Below, in pieces: positions 42,942-52,331 of a DNA stretch of 64,000 nucleotides. This DNA comes from an uncultured Bacilli bacterium (GTDB lineage Bacteria; Bacillota_I; Bacilli_A; RF39; UBA660): the NCBI GenBank assembly GCA_934096235.1, contig CAKOLO010000005.1, positions 1-64,000 of the forward strand, given 5' to 3'. How positions within the stretch are numbered: position 1 is the first letter of the stretch; every line of letters begins with the position of its first letter. Both the position numbers and the translations under genes were made by a program. The notes beneath the pieces were generated by a model. That model was not told the DNA's origin and did no database searches. It saw only the letters and a list, made by a program, of their open reading frames with translations.

Positions 42942-43797
42942 ATGAAGAAAATTGGAGATAGATATACTAATAATACTTTTGAAAATATTAAACATATAGA
43001 TGAATATGGAAATGAATATTGGTATGCACGTGAATTACAAAAAGTACTGGAATACAAGGATTGGAGAAATTTTCAAAAAGTAATAGATAAAGCAGTTTTA
43101 TCAGCAAATAATAGTGTTTCAAATGAAGAAGATTGGGTTGTTGAAGTCAACAAGCCAATAAAAACTGGTAAAGGTAAAGAAGAATTTATTAAAGACTATA
43201 AACTTTCAAGATATATATGTTATTTAATAGTGCAAAATGCTGATCCAAGCAAAGAAGTTGTTGCTTTAGGACAAACATATTTTGCTATTCAAACAAGAAA
43301 ACAAGAAATAACAGAACAAGAATATGATTCTTTATCAGATGATGAAAAAAGATTTTATCAAAGAAAATTAACAAAACAAGGTAATTATACGTTACAAAAA
43401 ATTGCTTCATCTGCTGGTGTTAAAAATATGGATGAATTTCACAATGCTGGTTGTAAGGGACTTTATAATGGTGAAACAGCTGATGATATATTTAAGAGAA
43501 AAAAATTAAGATACCGTGAAGATATTCTAGATAACATGTATGAAGATGAGTTAGTTGCAAATTTATTTAGAATAAATCAAACAAAACAGAAACTTATAAG
43601 AGATAATATAAAAGGTGAAAAAAGCAGCAAAAGTTGCGCATTATGAAGTTGGTAAAAAGGTTAGAAAGGCGATTGCGGATATTGGGGGAATGATGCCTGA
43701 GGACATGCCAACACCAGAAAAAAGTCTAAAAGAGCTTGAAAAAGAAAAGAAAAAGTTAGAAAATAATGATGTAAAAAAGATTAAAAATAGAAATTGA
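42942..43797 (+). pseudogene. dinD: DinD-like DNA-damage-inducible protein, frameshifted in an A6 run
   Basis: The N-terminal BRO/DinD region (YWYARELQKVLEYKDWRNF), KDYKLSRYICYLIVQNADPSKE and FRINQTKQKL are complete up to an A6 tract at 43618-43623. The frame then runs to a stop at 43646, whereas the family tail (AAKVAHYEVGKKVRKAI, PTPEKSLKELEKE) continues in another frame to 43797. Removing one A restores a 284-aa protein. E. coli DinD inhibits RecA filament activity. AAGGAGG precedes the ATG. It may be a real mutation, a phase-variable tract, slippage-rescued, or a sequencing error. Confidence 0.75.
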
Positions 43798-43886
43798 AAG
43801 TAGAAGTGAAAAGAATGAATAATGAAAATATAAATAAAACAAATATTAACTGGTAAAGAACGACTTATATAAACTCTCTTAAAACT

Positions 43887-43906
43887 CCTTATTTTATAAG
43901 GCTTTT
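43887..43906 (+). terminator. Weak hairpin between dinD and rhuM
   Basis: CCTTAT-TTT-ATAAGG followed by CTTTT. The flanking 200 bp hold no supported gene. Confidence 0.4.
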
Positions 43907-44005
43907 AATTAAACTCCTTTTTACAATTTTTAATAAAAAATTAATAAAAATTATGTGAGAGTGATTTATGGAAAACTAATATTTTAGACAAAGGAGATGA
44001 CAACA

Positions 44006-45022
44006 ATGGCAAAAGATTTGATAATTAGAAGTAGCACTGAAGAATTTATAACATTCAAACTTCAAGAAAAAGACAAAGGAATACAAGTAAGATATGAAAA
44101 TGAAACTTTATGGATGACTCAAAAAGCTATGACGGAATTATTTAATGTAGAACAACCGGCAATAGCAAAGCATTTAATTAATATCTATAATGAAAAGGAG
44201 TTAGATAAAGATTCAACTTATTCCAAAATGGAATTAGTTCAAAAAGAGGGACATAGAAGTGTTAAGAGAAATGTTGAATTTTATAATTTAGATGCAATAA
44301 TATCAGTTGGATATAGAGTAAATTCATTAAGAGCGACACAATTTAGAAGATGGGCGACAAATATACTTAAAACATTTACAATTCAAGGATATGTATTAGA
44401 TAAAGAAAGAATGAAAAATGGTTCATTTATTGATAAAGATTATTTTGAAAAGTTATTAGAAGAAATCCGAGAAATTAGACTATCTGAAAGAAGATTTTAT
44501 CAAAAAGTAACTGATATTTATGCTACAAGTATAGATTATGATCCTAAATCTCCTATATCAATCGATTTCTTTAAAAGAGTTCAAAATAAAATGCACTTTG
44601 CTGTATCAAAACAAACGGCAGCAGAACTTATATATAATAGAGTTAATTCAGAAAAAGAACATATGGGTTTGACCTCATGGAAAAATAGTCCTAATGGTAA
44701 AATTATGGAATCAGATGTAATAATTGCTAAAAATTATTTAAATAAAGAAGAATTAAGTGATTTAGAGGGAATTGTTAGTGCATTTTTAGAAATTGCTGAA
44801 AATAGGGCGAGAAGACATATTCCAATGACGATGGAGGACTGGTCATCTAGAATAGATAAGTTTTTGCTTGCAGATGATAGGGATATATTAAAAGATGCTG
44901 GAAAAATATCACATGAAATAGCTTGTGATAAAGCATTAACAGAATTTGAAAAATATAGAATAAAACAAGATAAATTATATAAATCAGATTTTGATTTATT
45001 AATAGAAGAAACAAATAAATGA
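44006..45022 (+). CDS. RhuM family protein
   Basis: The 338-aa protein matches the RhuM family: YENETLWMTQKAMTELFNVE, SVKRNVEFYNLDAIISVGYRV (split), RATQFRRWATNILK, and a C-terminal helical region (SKQTAAELIYNRVNSEKEHMG, split). First described as a virulence-associated gene of Salmonella SPI-3 and widespread in restriction-modification and mobile loci; its biochemical role is not settled. The start at 44006 has AAAGGAG at good spacing; an ATG at 43997 touches that site and is rejected. Its neighbours dinD and pseudogenes mark an accessory block. Confidence 0.85.
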   Translation: MAKDLIIRSSTEEFITFKLQEKDKGIQVRYENETLWMTQKAMTELFNVEQPAIAKHLINIYNEKELDKDSTYSKMELVQKEGHRSVKRNVEFYNLDAIISVGYRVNSLRATQFRRWATNILKTFTIQGYVLDKERMKNGSFIDKDYFEKLLEEIREIRLSERRFYQKVTDIYATSIDYDPKSPISIDFFKRVQNKMHFAVSKQTAAELIYNRVNSEKEHMGLTSWKNSPNGKIMESDVIIAKNYLNKEELSDLEGIVSAFLEIAENRARRHIPMTMEDWSSRIDKFLLADDRDILKDAGKISHEIACDKALTEFEKYRIKQDKLYKSDFDLLIEETNK

Positions 45023-45046
45023 TAAAATGAAAGGAAGATTAGGAAT

Positions 45047-45454
45047 ATGCTTAATTTAGAAAAAGTAAAAGAAGAATTAAACAAATGGAATTTTAGTTAT
45101 AAAAATAATATTGTGCCGGGACATAGTACCTATAAAGTAAAATGGGTTTTACCAGCTGGCCCAGTAATTGTAATTGCCTCAGAAAGAGCAACATCATACT
45201 TATTTGGGTTTGATGAAAAAGGAATTCATGTTTTTCCGGTAGAAGGCAACTGGAATATATTAGATTGCTGTTTAATAGAATGGAAAAACATCACAAAATT
45301 TGAAATGAAAAAAAGTATTTTACTTGAAAATACTATGAATATTACGACTGATGAAATGAAAGTATCATTAAAAATAAATAAAATGGTTGCAGGTAATCCA
45401 TGGGTTAAAGAAAATATAAAAGAATTAGAAAAACTAAATTATTATAAAAAATAG
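45047..45454 (+). CDS. Unknown 135-aa protein, possible PH-like fold
   Basis: The protein alternates short beta-like stretches (TYKVKWVLPAGPVIVIASERA, split, TSYLFGFDEKGIHVFP, ITKFEMKKS) and ends with a helix-like KENIKELEKLNYYKK, reminiscent of small bacterial PH-domain proteins. No catalytic motif is visible. AAGGAAG precedes the ATG. A decayed paralogue lies 2.3 kb upstream at 42699, bracketing dinD and rhuM. It follows rhuM by 24 bp and may be co-transcribed. Confidence 0.6.
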   Translation: MLNLEKVKEELNKWNFSYKNNIVPGHSTYKVKWVLPAGPVIVIASERATSYLFGFDEKGIHVFPVEGNWNILDCCLIEWKNITKFEMKKSILLENTMNITTDEMKVSLKINKMVAGNPWVKENIKELEKLNYYKK

Positions 45455-45502
45455 TTATATAAAAGTGTAAAAAAGTTTTTATTAAAAGGAAAGTGAAATT
45501 TT

Positions 45503-46417
45503 ATGGATATGTATCAAAAAAGAAAAGCAAGAGCAGAAAAGAAAAATAACAACCAAGAAGAAAAGTTAACTAAAGTCGTTCTTAACTGGTATCCAGGGCA
45601 CATGGCTAAAACAAAAAGAGAAATAGGAAATATTATGAGTATGGTTGATATAGTTATCGAAGTAATAGATTCTAGAGTACCATTTTCAAGTAGAATACCA
45701 GATTTAAAGAAAATAACAAGAGAAAAACAAAATATAATAGTATTTAATAAATATGACTTATGTGATAAAACTGAAACTGAAAAGTGGATTAATAAATATA
45801 AAAGCGAAGGATATATTACAGTTACGTGTGACTCTAAAAATTCAAATGATTATAAAAAAATTATTGAAGAAGTTAGAAAGTTAATGACTGAAGTAAATAA
45901 AAAAAGAGAAGCAAAAGGAATGTTACCTAAAAAAGCAAAATGCTTAGTAATAGGTGTACCAAATGTAGGCAAAAGTACATTAATAAATAAGTTAGCTGGA
46001 AGAAATATAGTAGGTGTAGGTAATAAACCTGGAGTAACTAAGCAAATAAATACGATTAAAATAAATGAATTTATGGATCTTTTAGATACTCCTGGAATTC
46101 TATGGCCAAAATTTGAAAATCAAAATGTTGCTCTTAATTTAGCTTCAATGACAATTATAAAAGAAGAAATACTTACCATAGAAGAAGTAGCAATTCATAT
46201 ATTAAAAAAATTAGATAATTATTACAAAGATATTTTAAAAAAAGAATTTGGAATAGAGTATTATAACGATGATGAAGTAGAGGAATGTTTTACTAAGATA
46301 TCTAAATATAAAAATATACCGGTAAATGGTGAAGTAGATTATGAAAGAGTTAGCTTAGTAATATTAAATTCAATAAAACAAGAAAAAATTAAAGGAATTA
46401 CTTTCGATAGAATATAG
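45503..46417 (+). CDS. rbgA: Ribosome biogenesis GTPase RbgA (YlqF)
   Basis: RbgA acts in late 50S assembly (L16 incorporation). The circularly permuted G motifs are in the expected order: NKYDLCD (G4) near residue 85, GVPNVGKSTLINKLAGR (G1) near 155 and DTPGILWPKF (G3) near 195, followed by the C-terminal ANTAR-like domain. The N-terminal NWYPGHMAKTKRE is the family hallmark. The 304-aa length is usual. AAAGGAAAGTG precedes the ATG. It commonly follows rplS/lepB; here accessory genes lie between. Confidence 0.95.
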   Translation: MDMYQKRKARAEKKNNNQEEKLTKVVLNWYPGHMAKTKREIGNIMSMVDIVIEVIDSRVPFSSRIPDLKKITREKQNIIVFNKYDLCDKTETEKWINKYKSEGYITVTCDSKNSNDYKKIIEEVRKLMTEVNKKREAKGMLPKKAKCLVIGVPNVGKSTLINKLAGRNIVGVGNKPGVTKQINTIKINEFMDLLDTPGILWPKFENQNVALNLASMTIIKEEILTIEEVAIHILKKLDNYYKDILKKEFGIEYYNDDEVEECFTKISKYKNIPVNGEVDYERVSLVILNSIKQEKIKGITFDRI

Positions 46418-46443
46418 TATGTATCAAAAATGAAACAAAAGTG

Positions 46444-46472
46444 TTGACATATCAAAACTTGAATGATATAAT
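46444..46472 (+). promoter_or_regulatory. Consensus promoter of the 193-aa gene
   Basis: TTGACA at 46444-46449, a 17-bp spacer and TATAAT at 46467-46472, a perfect sigma-A promoter. Confidence 0.85.
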
Positions 46473-46503
46473 GTATGCGTAATCAATGAGGGGGTTTTGA
46501 TTT

Positions 46504-47085
46504 ATGAGTAAATATACAAATGCGAGACAACGTGCTTATAGTGATATGGTGTTTGGTAAATGTTTTGACAAATACAAAGAAATATTTGGAGATGGAACAA
46601 CTGCTAGAACGGTAGCAAGAGCAATTAATGCGGGTAGTACTACAACAACTAGTGTAGATGCAATTATAAAATTAATTGTTACAATCTTCAAAAGCAAAGG
46701 CTTTACAGAAGAAGAAGCCATTAAATATTTAAATGAAAACAAAAGAATATTTGAATTAAGTTATGATCAAGTTTTCACTTCATTAGCTTTAGTTGATACA
46801 GCAGGATTAAGTGAAAAGGCAGTATTTGAAAATCAAAATTTTATGATTAGATCACATGACTTAAAAAAATTATATAATGCAGTAAGAATATGTAGAAGAG
46901 ACAATGAAACACCTACACTTGAAGCAATAACAGCATTAGAATTAAATGATGAACAAAAAATAGAATTTGAATATAAAAAACCAAGAATTGACATGTATAA
47001 AAATATGTATAAAGCAAAAATATTAAAAGAATTAAGTGAACAAAAAGAAAAAGAAGGAAGTACTTTAAAGAGAACTGAAAAATAA
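46504..47085 (+). CDS. Unknown 193-aa protein with strong promoter
   Basis: No family is recognised. The protein is soluble, mostly helical by composition, with a Thr/Ala-rich stretch (TTARTVARAINAGSTTTTS) near residue 32 and a Lys/Glu-rich C-terminus. A perfect consensus promoter drives it and GAGGGGG lies about 9 nt before the ATG, so expression is probably high. It is monocistronic with its own strong terminator, immediately before lon. Confidence 0.7.
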   Translation: MSKYTNARQRAYSDMVFGKCFDKYKEIFGDGTTARTVARAINAGSTTTTSVDAIIKLIVTIFKSKGFTEEEAIKYLNENKRIFELSYDQVFTSLALVDTAGLSEKAVFENQNFMIRSHDLKKLYNAVRICRRDNETPTLEAITALELNDEQKIEFEYKKPRIDMYKNMYKAKILKELSEQKEKEGSTLKRTEK

Positions 47086-47100
47086 TCAGTTCTTTTTTTT
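47071..47100 (+). terminator. Terminator after the 193-aa gene
   Basis: AGAACTGA / TCAGTTCT stem with T8. Confidence 0.9.
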
Positions 47101-47173
47101 GTGAAATTTAAATTTTAAGGTTTACATTTACCCAAATTACTTTTATAATAAATACTCGTACACAGGAGGAAGC

Positions 47174-49492
47174 ATGATTAAGAGTAATTTACCAGTTATA
47201 TTATTAAAAAATCTTGTATTACTTCCTTATCAAGAGGTTAGAGTTGAAATAAAAAGTGATGTAAGCAAAAAAGTCACTGAAATTTCAAAACTATATCATG
47301 ATAGTGAAGTCTTAATCGTTTGCCCCCTAAATTCTCTTGAAGAAAAACCAGATACATCAGACTTACCAAGAATAGGTGTAGTTGGTAAAATAAAAAGTAT
47401 AATAGATTTACCAAATGGTAATATGAGAGTTATCATATATGGCCAATATAGAGTAAAAGTAATAAGCTATGTAAATTATTCAAATGAAGAAGACATATTA
47501 GATAGCATAATTACAAATATTGAAGTACATGATAGTGAAATAGAATGTTCAGCATATCAAAGAAAATTAATGACAGAGTTAGAAAGTTATGTTAATAAAA
47601 ATCCATTTGTTACTAACTCAATAATGTCTCAAATAAGAAATAATGTTTCATTAGATAAATTAACTGATTTAATTGGCAATTTTTTACCACTTAGTTTTGA
47701 AAAAAAATTAAATTTAATGTTAGATGCATCATCTATAAGTAGAAGCAAATTGTTAATAAAAGAACTTGCTATTGAAAGTGCAGTAATGGACTTAGAAGGT
47801 CATATAGAAACTGAAATAAAAAAAGGATTAGATGATACTCAAAAAGAATTCATTTTAAAAGAAAAATTAAAAGTTATAAAAAACGAACTAGGTCAAAATG
47901 ATACAAAAGACGATGATGTATTAAAGTTTAAAGAAAGACTTGAAAATGGTTTATTTCCAGAAAGAATAAAAACTAAATTAATAACTGAAATAGAAAGATA
48001 TAGTGCAACTAGTGAAGTAAGTCCTGATGCAGGAGTTATAAGAAATTATATAGAATATTTACTTTCTGTTCCATGGTATAATGAGACAAAAGATGAAAAA
48101 GATTTATTAAAAATTGAAAAAAAATTAAATGAATCTCATTATGGAATGGACAATGCAAAACTTAGAATAGTAGAATATATAGCTGTAAAAAGTATATCAC
48201 CTGATATTAATAGCCCAATATTATGTTTAGTAGGTCCTCCTGGAGTAGGAAAAACTACATTTGCAGAATCTATCTCATATGCACTAAATAGAAATTTCGT
48301 AAAAATATCATTAGGTGGAATGAGCGATTCTTCAGAATTAGTAGGACATAGACGAGCATATATAGGTTCAAACCCAGGTAAAATTATTTCATCTCTAATT
48401 AGATGTGGAAGCAATAATCCAGTATTCTTATTAGATGAAGTTGATAAACTAAAGAAAGATTACAAAGGTGATCCAGCATCAACACTATTAGATATTTTAG
48501 ATGTAAGTCAAAATAAAAGATTCGTAGATAATTATATAGATGAAGAAATAGATTTATCAAAAATACTATTTGTATTAACAGCAAACGATATATCAGGTAT
48601 ACCAGCAGCACTTCTAGATAGACTTGAAATAATAGATTTAACTGGCTACACTGATAGTGAAAAACTGCTTATATGTGAAAACTACCTAATACCTAACATT
48701 CTTAAAAAGGCAGGTCTTAAAAATACTGTTATTAAATTTGAAACACCGGCTATTATTAAAATTATCGAAGAATATACAAATGAAGCAGGGGTAAGAGAAT
48801 TAGAAAGATGCATAAGTAAAATAACAAGAAAAGTAATAACAGAACATATAAAAGCATCAAGAAAAATAGTAAGTGTTAGAATAAAAGAAGCAGATTTACC
48901 CCATTACTTAGAACAAGAACTTTATAGTACTAAAAAAGCAAAGAAAATAACAAGTACAGGAGTAGTAAGAGCAGTCGCATGTAATAAGTCAGGTGGAACA
49001 ACATTGGATATAGAGTGTTCATCATTTAAAGGAAATGGTAACTATACATTCACAGGATCACTTGGAGAAGTAACAAAAGAAAGTATCGAAGTAGCGATAA
49101 GTTATATTAAAAGTAATAGTAAACTCCTTAATATAGATGAAGACTTTTTCATGACACATGACATACATATCCATTTTACAGAAGGCTCAAATCCAAAAGA
49201 TGGACCATCAGCAGGTATATCCATCACAACAGCAATCTTATCACATATAAAAAATAAAAAAATAAGCGATGAAATTTCAATGACTGGAGAAATAACACTA
49301 AAAGGAGATATTCTAAAAGTAGGTGGTATAAAAGAAAAATCAATAGCCTGCTTTAGAAATAAAATAAAAACACTTTATATACCAGAAGAAAATAAAAATG
49401 ATATAAATTGGTTAGAAAAAGATTTAAAAGAATCAATAGAATTTATACCAATAGGTAATTATGAAGAACTATTTAAAAAAATATTCGATTAA
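47174..49492 (+). CDS. lon: ATP-dependent protease Lon
   Basis: LonA degrades misfolded and regulatory proteins. The N-terminal LON domain (LPVILLKNLVLLPYQEVRVE, about residues 5-195) precedes the AAA+ module (GPPGVGKTTFAES near residue 355; Walker B VFLLDEVDK) and the Ser-Lys protease domain with DGPSAGI near 676 and GGIKEKSIA near 718. The 772-aa length is typical. AGGAGG precedes the ATG. In B. subtilis lonA likewise lies near spoVID-ysxE, as here. Confidence 0.97.
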   Translation: MIKSNLPVILLKNLVLLPYQEVRVEIKSDVSKKVTEISKLYHDSEVLIVCPLNSLEEKPDTSDLPRIGVVGKIKSIIDLPNGNMRVIIYGQYRVKVISYVNYSNEEDILDSIITNIEVHDSEIECSAYQRKLMTELESYVNKNPFVTNSIMSQIRNNVSLDKLTDLIGNFLPLSFEKKLNLMLDASSISRSKLLIKELAIESAVMDLEGHIETEIKKGLDDTQKEFILKEKLKVIKNELGQNDTKDDDVLKFKERLENGLFPERIKTKLITEIERYSATSEVSPDAGVIRNYIEYLLSVPWYNETKDEKDLLKIEKKLNESHYGMDNAKLRIVEYIAVKSISPDINSPILCLVGPPGVGKTTFAESISYALNRNFVKISLGGMSDSSELVGHRRAYIGSNPGKIISSLIRCGSNNPVFLLDEVDKLKKDYKGDPASTLLDILDVSQNKRFVDNYIDEEIDLSKILFVLTANDISGIPAALLDRLEIIDLTGYTDSEKLLICENYLIPNILKKAGLKNTVIKFETPAIIKIIEEYTNEAGVRELERCISKITRKVITEHIKASRKIVSVRIKEADLPHYLEQELYSTKKAKKITSTGVVRAVACNKSGGTTLDIECSSFKGNGNYTFTGSLGEVTKESIEVAISYIKSNSKLLNIDEDFFMTHDIHIHFTEGSNPKDGPSAGISITTAILSHIKNKKISDEISMTGEITLKGDILKVGGIKEKSIACFRNKIKTLYIPEENKNDINWLEKDLKESIEFIPIGNYEELFKKIFD

Positions 49493-49505
49493 GAATATTT
49501 TTTTT
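49479..49505 (+). terminator. Terminator overlapping the end of lon
   Basis: AAATATTC / GAATATTT stem, GATTAA loop, T5; the left arm encodes the last residues of Lon. Confidence 0.7.
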
Positions 49506-49538
49506 GTTGAATCATATATTTTATTGAAAGGAGAATAT

Positions 49539-50219
49539 ATGAAAGAAATTATTCCAATTAAAAAAGACATAATATTTAAAACTAAAATTGGTGAATTAAA
49601 TAATATTAGTTTAGACCATGACTATAAAATAAATGAAGACTCAGTAGTTGGGACAGTATCAATAAGTGGTACATATAAAATGACAGAAGCAAGCGTTATA
49701 GAAGAAGAATTCTACTATACAATTCCATTCGAAGTCGCATTATCTTCAAGAATAGATAAAGACACAATAAAAATAGAAATAGATGACTTTAAATACACTA
49801 TTGATAAAGATGTATTGAAGGTAAATATTGAATTAGAATTAACATGCGATGAGAGGGAAGAAAATAAAATGGAAGAAGATTATGACTTGGATAATTATAT
49901 TGATAACTATTTTGATGATAAACCAATAGACCTAAATATAGAAGAACACAACGAAGAAATAAAAGATAATAATATAAATACTGAAATAAAACTAGAAAAG
50001 AATGATATAGATCTAAATGAAAATATAAATAATATAACAAACATAATAAATAATGAAAATAAATATTATACATACAAAGTATATATTGTAAGAGAAGGCG
50101 ATACTTTAGAAACAATATGTTCAAAATATAATGTTACACCTAATGATTTAAAAGAATACAATAATATTAATGAAATAAATATCGGAGATAAAATAATAAT
50201 ACAACAAATAAATGAGTAA
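49539..50219 (+). CDS. SpoVID/SipL-like protein with C-terminal LysM
   Basis: The 226-aa protein has an N-terminal beta domain (about residues 1-105; ITPIKKD-like start IPIKKDIIFKTKI, VVGTVSISGTYK, TIPFEVALSSRID) resembling the N-terminus of SpoVID/SipL, spore coat morphogenetic proteins. An acidic low-complexity linker rich in D, E, N and I (about 110-170) connects to a LysM domain (about 177-226, YIVREGDTLETIC...IIIQQ). The start at 49539 follows AAAGGAG; an extension to 49461 lies inside lon. It overlaps the next gene by 8 nt. Domain layout and neighbour (YsxE-like) support the call. Confidence 0.65.
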   Translation: MKEIIPIKKDIIFKTKIGELNNISLDHDYKINEDSVVGTVSISGTYKMTEASVIEEEFYYTIPFEVALSSRIDKDTIKIEIDDFKYTIDKDVLKVNIELELTCDEREENKMEEDYDLDNYIDNYFDDKPIDLNIEEHNEEIKDNNINTEIKLEKNDIDLNENINNITNIINNENKYYTYKVYIVREGDTLETICSKYNVTPNDLKEYNNINEINIGDKIIIQQINE

Positions 50220-51030
50220 GAAATATAAAAATAAAGTAATAATAGATAATGATACTGTAACTAAAAAACGTAATGATGATGTTATAGAATTATATGACTA
50301 TTTACAAACTAGAAACTTTGATAACTTTCCAAAAATTATTTCTAAAGATGAAAGAAATATTAATTATGAATTTATAAGAGAAAAAAAGTACCATGAAATG
50401 ACTAAAGGAGTAGAATTTATAAAAGTAGTTTCTAGTCTACACTCAAAAACTTTATTTTATAAAGACGTAAGTAAAAATAAATATAAGAAAATTTATGATA
50501 AATTATTAAATAATATTGAATACTTAAAAAAATATTATGATGATATAGTAACTGATATAGAAGAATTTGAATATATGAGTCCTTCAATGTACTTATTCAT
50601 AAGAAACTATAGTGCTCTTGATAGTTCACTTGTATATGCAGAAAAAAACCTAAAAAAATGGTATAAAAAAGTATCAAATAATAACAAAGAAAGAGTATCT
50701 ATCATTCATAATAATTTATCATTAAATCATTTCATAAAAGGGGATAAAAGTTATCTCTTAAGTTGGGATAATTATAAGGTTGATACTCCAGTTTTAGATA
50801 TATATAACTTTTATAAAAAAGAAGGATTTAAACTTGATTTTAATTATTTACTAAAAATATATAATGAAAACTTACAATTAACAGAAGAAGAAAAACAATT
50901 ATTAAATATTTTAATATCTATACCACCAAAACTTATAAAAATAAAAGATGAATCTTTAAATACAATAAATGTAAAAGAATTTTATGATTATATATATAGT
51001 GGTATAAGCGTAGTAAGTGAAAATAAATGA
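50212..51030 (+). CDS. CotS/YsxE-like kinase-fold spore coat protein
   Basis: The 272-aa protein shows the C-lobe of the aminoglycoside-phosphotransferase/CotS fold: IHNNLSLNHFIKGD near residue 165, where the usual H-x-D is H-N-N, and LLSWDNYKVDTPVLDIYNF, the metal-binding region with D retained. B. subtilis ysxE, a CotS family gene, directly follows spoVID, as this gene follows a SpoVID-like one. The altered catalytic loop suggests reduced or no kinase activity. Its ATG lies inside the end of the previous gene (ATGAGTAA), implying coupled translation. Confidence 0.65.
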   Translation: MSKKYKNKVIIDNDTVTKKRNDDVIELYDYLQTRNFDNFPKIISKDERNINYEFIREKKYHEMTKGVEFIKVVSSLHSKTLFYKDVSKNKYKKIYDKLLNNIEYLKKYYDDIVTDIEEFEYMSPSMYLFIRNYSALDSSLVYAEKNLKKWYKKVSNNNKERVSIIHNNLSLNHFIKGDKSYLLSWDNYKVDTPVLDIYNFYKKEGFKLDFNYLLKIYNENLQLTEEEKQLLNILISIPPKLIKIKDESLNTINVKEFYDYIYSGISVVSENK

Positions 51031-51049
51031 TCTACTTATGTAGATTTTT
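51029..51049 (+). terminator. Terminator after the YsxE-like gene
   Basis: ATCTAC / GTAGAT stem, TTAT loop, T5. Confidence 0.7.
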
Positions 51050-51094
51050 ATTTTTATTTGTTATATAATTAGTACATAATAAGGGAGTGAAAGA

Positions 51095-52330
51095 ATGAAT
51101 AAAAAAGGCTTTATTTCTATGACACTTGTATATACTTTTCTAGTATTGTTTTTATTCTTAATGCTTGGTGTATTACATGCATATTCAGAAAAAAATAAAT
51201 TCTTACAAGCAATAGATGATAAAATAGATTTAAGATTCACAACACCCACTAATTATGGAAAAACAATATTACAAACTCTTTTAAGTGTTTATTATGCTGA
51301 AGAAAGTGGTATCATAGATTATTCTAAAAACTCCGAAGGAAGATATCAAACAAGAACAGGCATAACACAAGATATAACTTCTAAAACAAATGGATTTTAT
51401 TTTACTCAAGTAGTAGACGATGAAGATAATAACAAAATACATATGACAGAAGATGATAAAGTAGCATACTTCTTTAGAGGCACAATAGATGATAACTATA
51501 TAGTTTTAGGAAACAATTGCTGGAAAATATATAGAACTAATGAAGATGAATCAACTAGAGTAGTTTATTATGGACCATATAATACAAGCACTAATACTTG
51601 TACATTTAATTTAAGTAAACTACCAAGAGCTACTTATAATAACATAACAAATAATAATATGTATGTAGGGTATATGTATGGAAACAATAGTTCTAGTTAC
51701 GATGTAACACATTCAAATAACAATAATAGTTCAATAAAAACAGCACTTGATAATTGGTATATAAGCAATCTATCAGGTACACAATATGAAAAATATATAG
51801 ATGACCAAATATTCTGCAATGAAAGAAAAATTGGAATAGGTGGAAACTTTAATGGAAAAACTTATACTATGAATGGATATGGAAATTCAAATACGCTATA
51901 TCAATCACTTAGAAGAAATGGAACTGATGGAACAGAAGGAACAACAATAAGTATGAGTGTAGCATATCCAATATTTAGATGTGAACAACCAAATGATAAA
52001 TTCACTAAAAATAATGCTTCTGGTAATAAAAAATTAACTTATCCAATAGGAACATTAACTGCAGATGAATTTATAATCGCAGGTGGATCTTTTCAAATAG
52101 ATAATACAACTGATTTACTTTATTATAATACCGACTTATGGACTATGACACCAAGTTCATTTACAAGTGGAGTAGCAAAAGCAATAAGTGTAAAAAATAA
52201 TGGTGAATTAATAGAATCAAATGTTAATGAAACACACTATATCTTACCAGTTATATCATTAAAAAATACAACATTAATAGAAAGTGGTAATGGAAAAATA
52301 GACTCTCCATACATAATAAAGGTGAAATAA
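51095..52330 (+). CDS. Type IV pilin-like protein with large C-terminal domain
   Basis: The 411-aa protein has a prepilin-type N-terminus (NKKGFISMTLVYTFLVLFLF): a basic leader, G-F and a hydrophobic helix, but Thr where the conserved Glu+5 normally sits. The exposed region contains paired Cys segments (GNNCWKIYRT, TSTNTCTFNL, IFCNER, FRCEQP) and a DUF6273-like architecture ending in a beta region. It is the first of three pilin-like genes. TATAAT at 51064-51069 and AGGGAGTG precede it. It may be a tip adhesin; no assembly ATPase or prepilin peptidase is in the window. Confidence 0.65.
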   Translation: MNKKGFISMTLVYTFLVLFLFLMLGVLHAYSEKNKFLQAIDDKIDLRFTTPTNYGKTILQTLLSVYYAEESGIIDYSKNSEGRYQTRTGITQDITSKTNGFYFTQVVDDEDNNKIHMTEDDKVAYFFRGTIDDNYIVLGNNCWKIYRTNEDESTRVVYYGPYNTSTNTCTFNLSKLPRATYNNITNNNMYVGYMYGNNSSSYDVTHSNNNNSSIKTALDNWYISNLSGTQYEKYIDDQIFCNERKIGIGGNFNGKTYTMNGYGNSNTLYQSLRRNGTDGTEGTTISMSVAYPIFRCEQPNDKFTKNNASGNKKLTYPIGTLTADEFIIAGGSFQIDNTTDLLYYNTDLWTMTPSSFTSGVAKAISVKNNGELIESNVNETHYILPVISLKNTTLIESGNGKIDSPYIIKVK

Positions 52331-52331
52331 T

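Noticed and set aside
51095..52330. DGR variable repeat in the large pilin-like protein
   Set aside because: The C-terminal codons end freely in A or G and show no run of AAY-derived codons.
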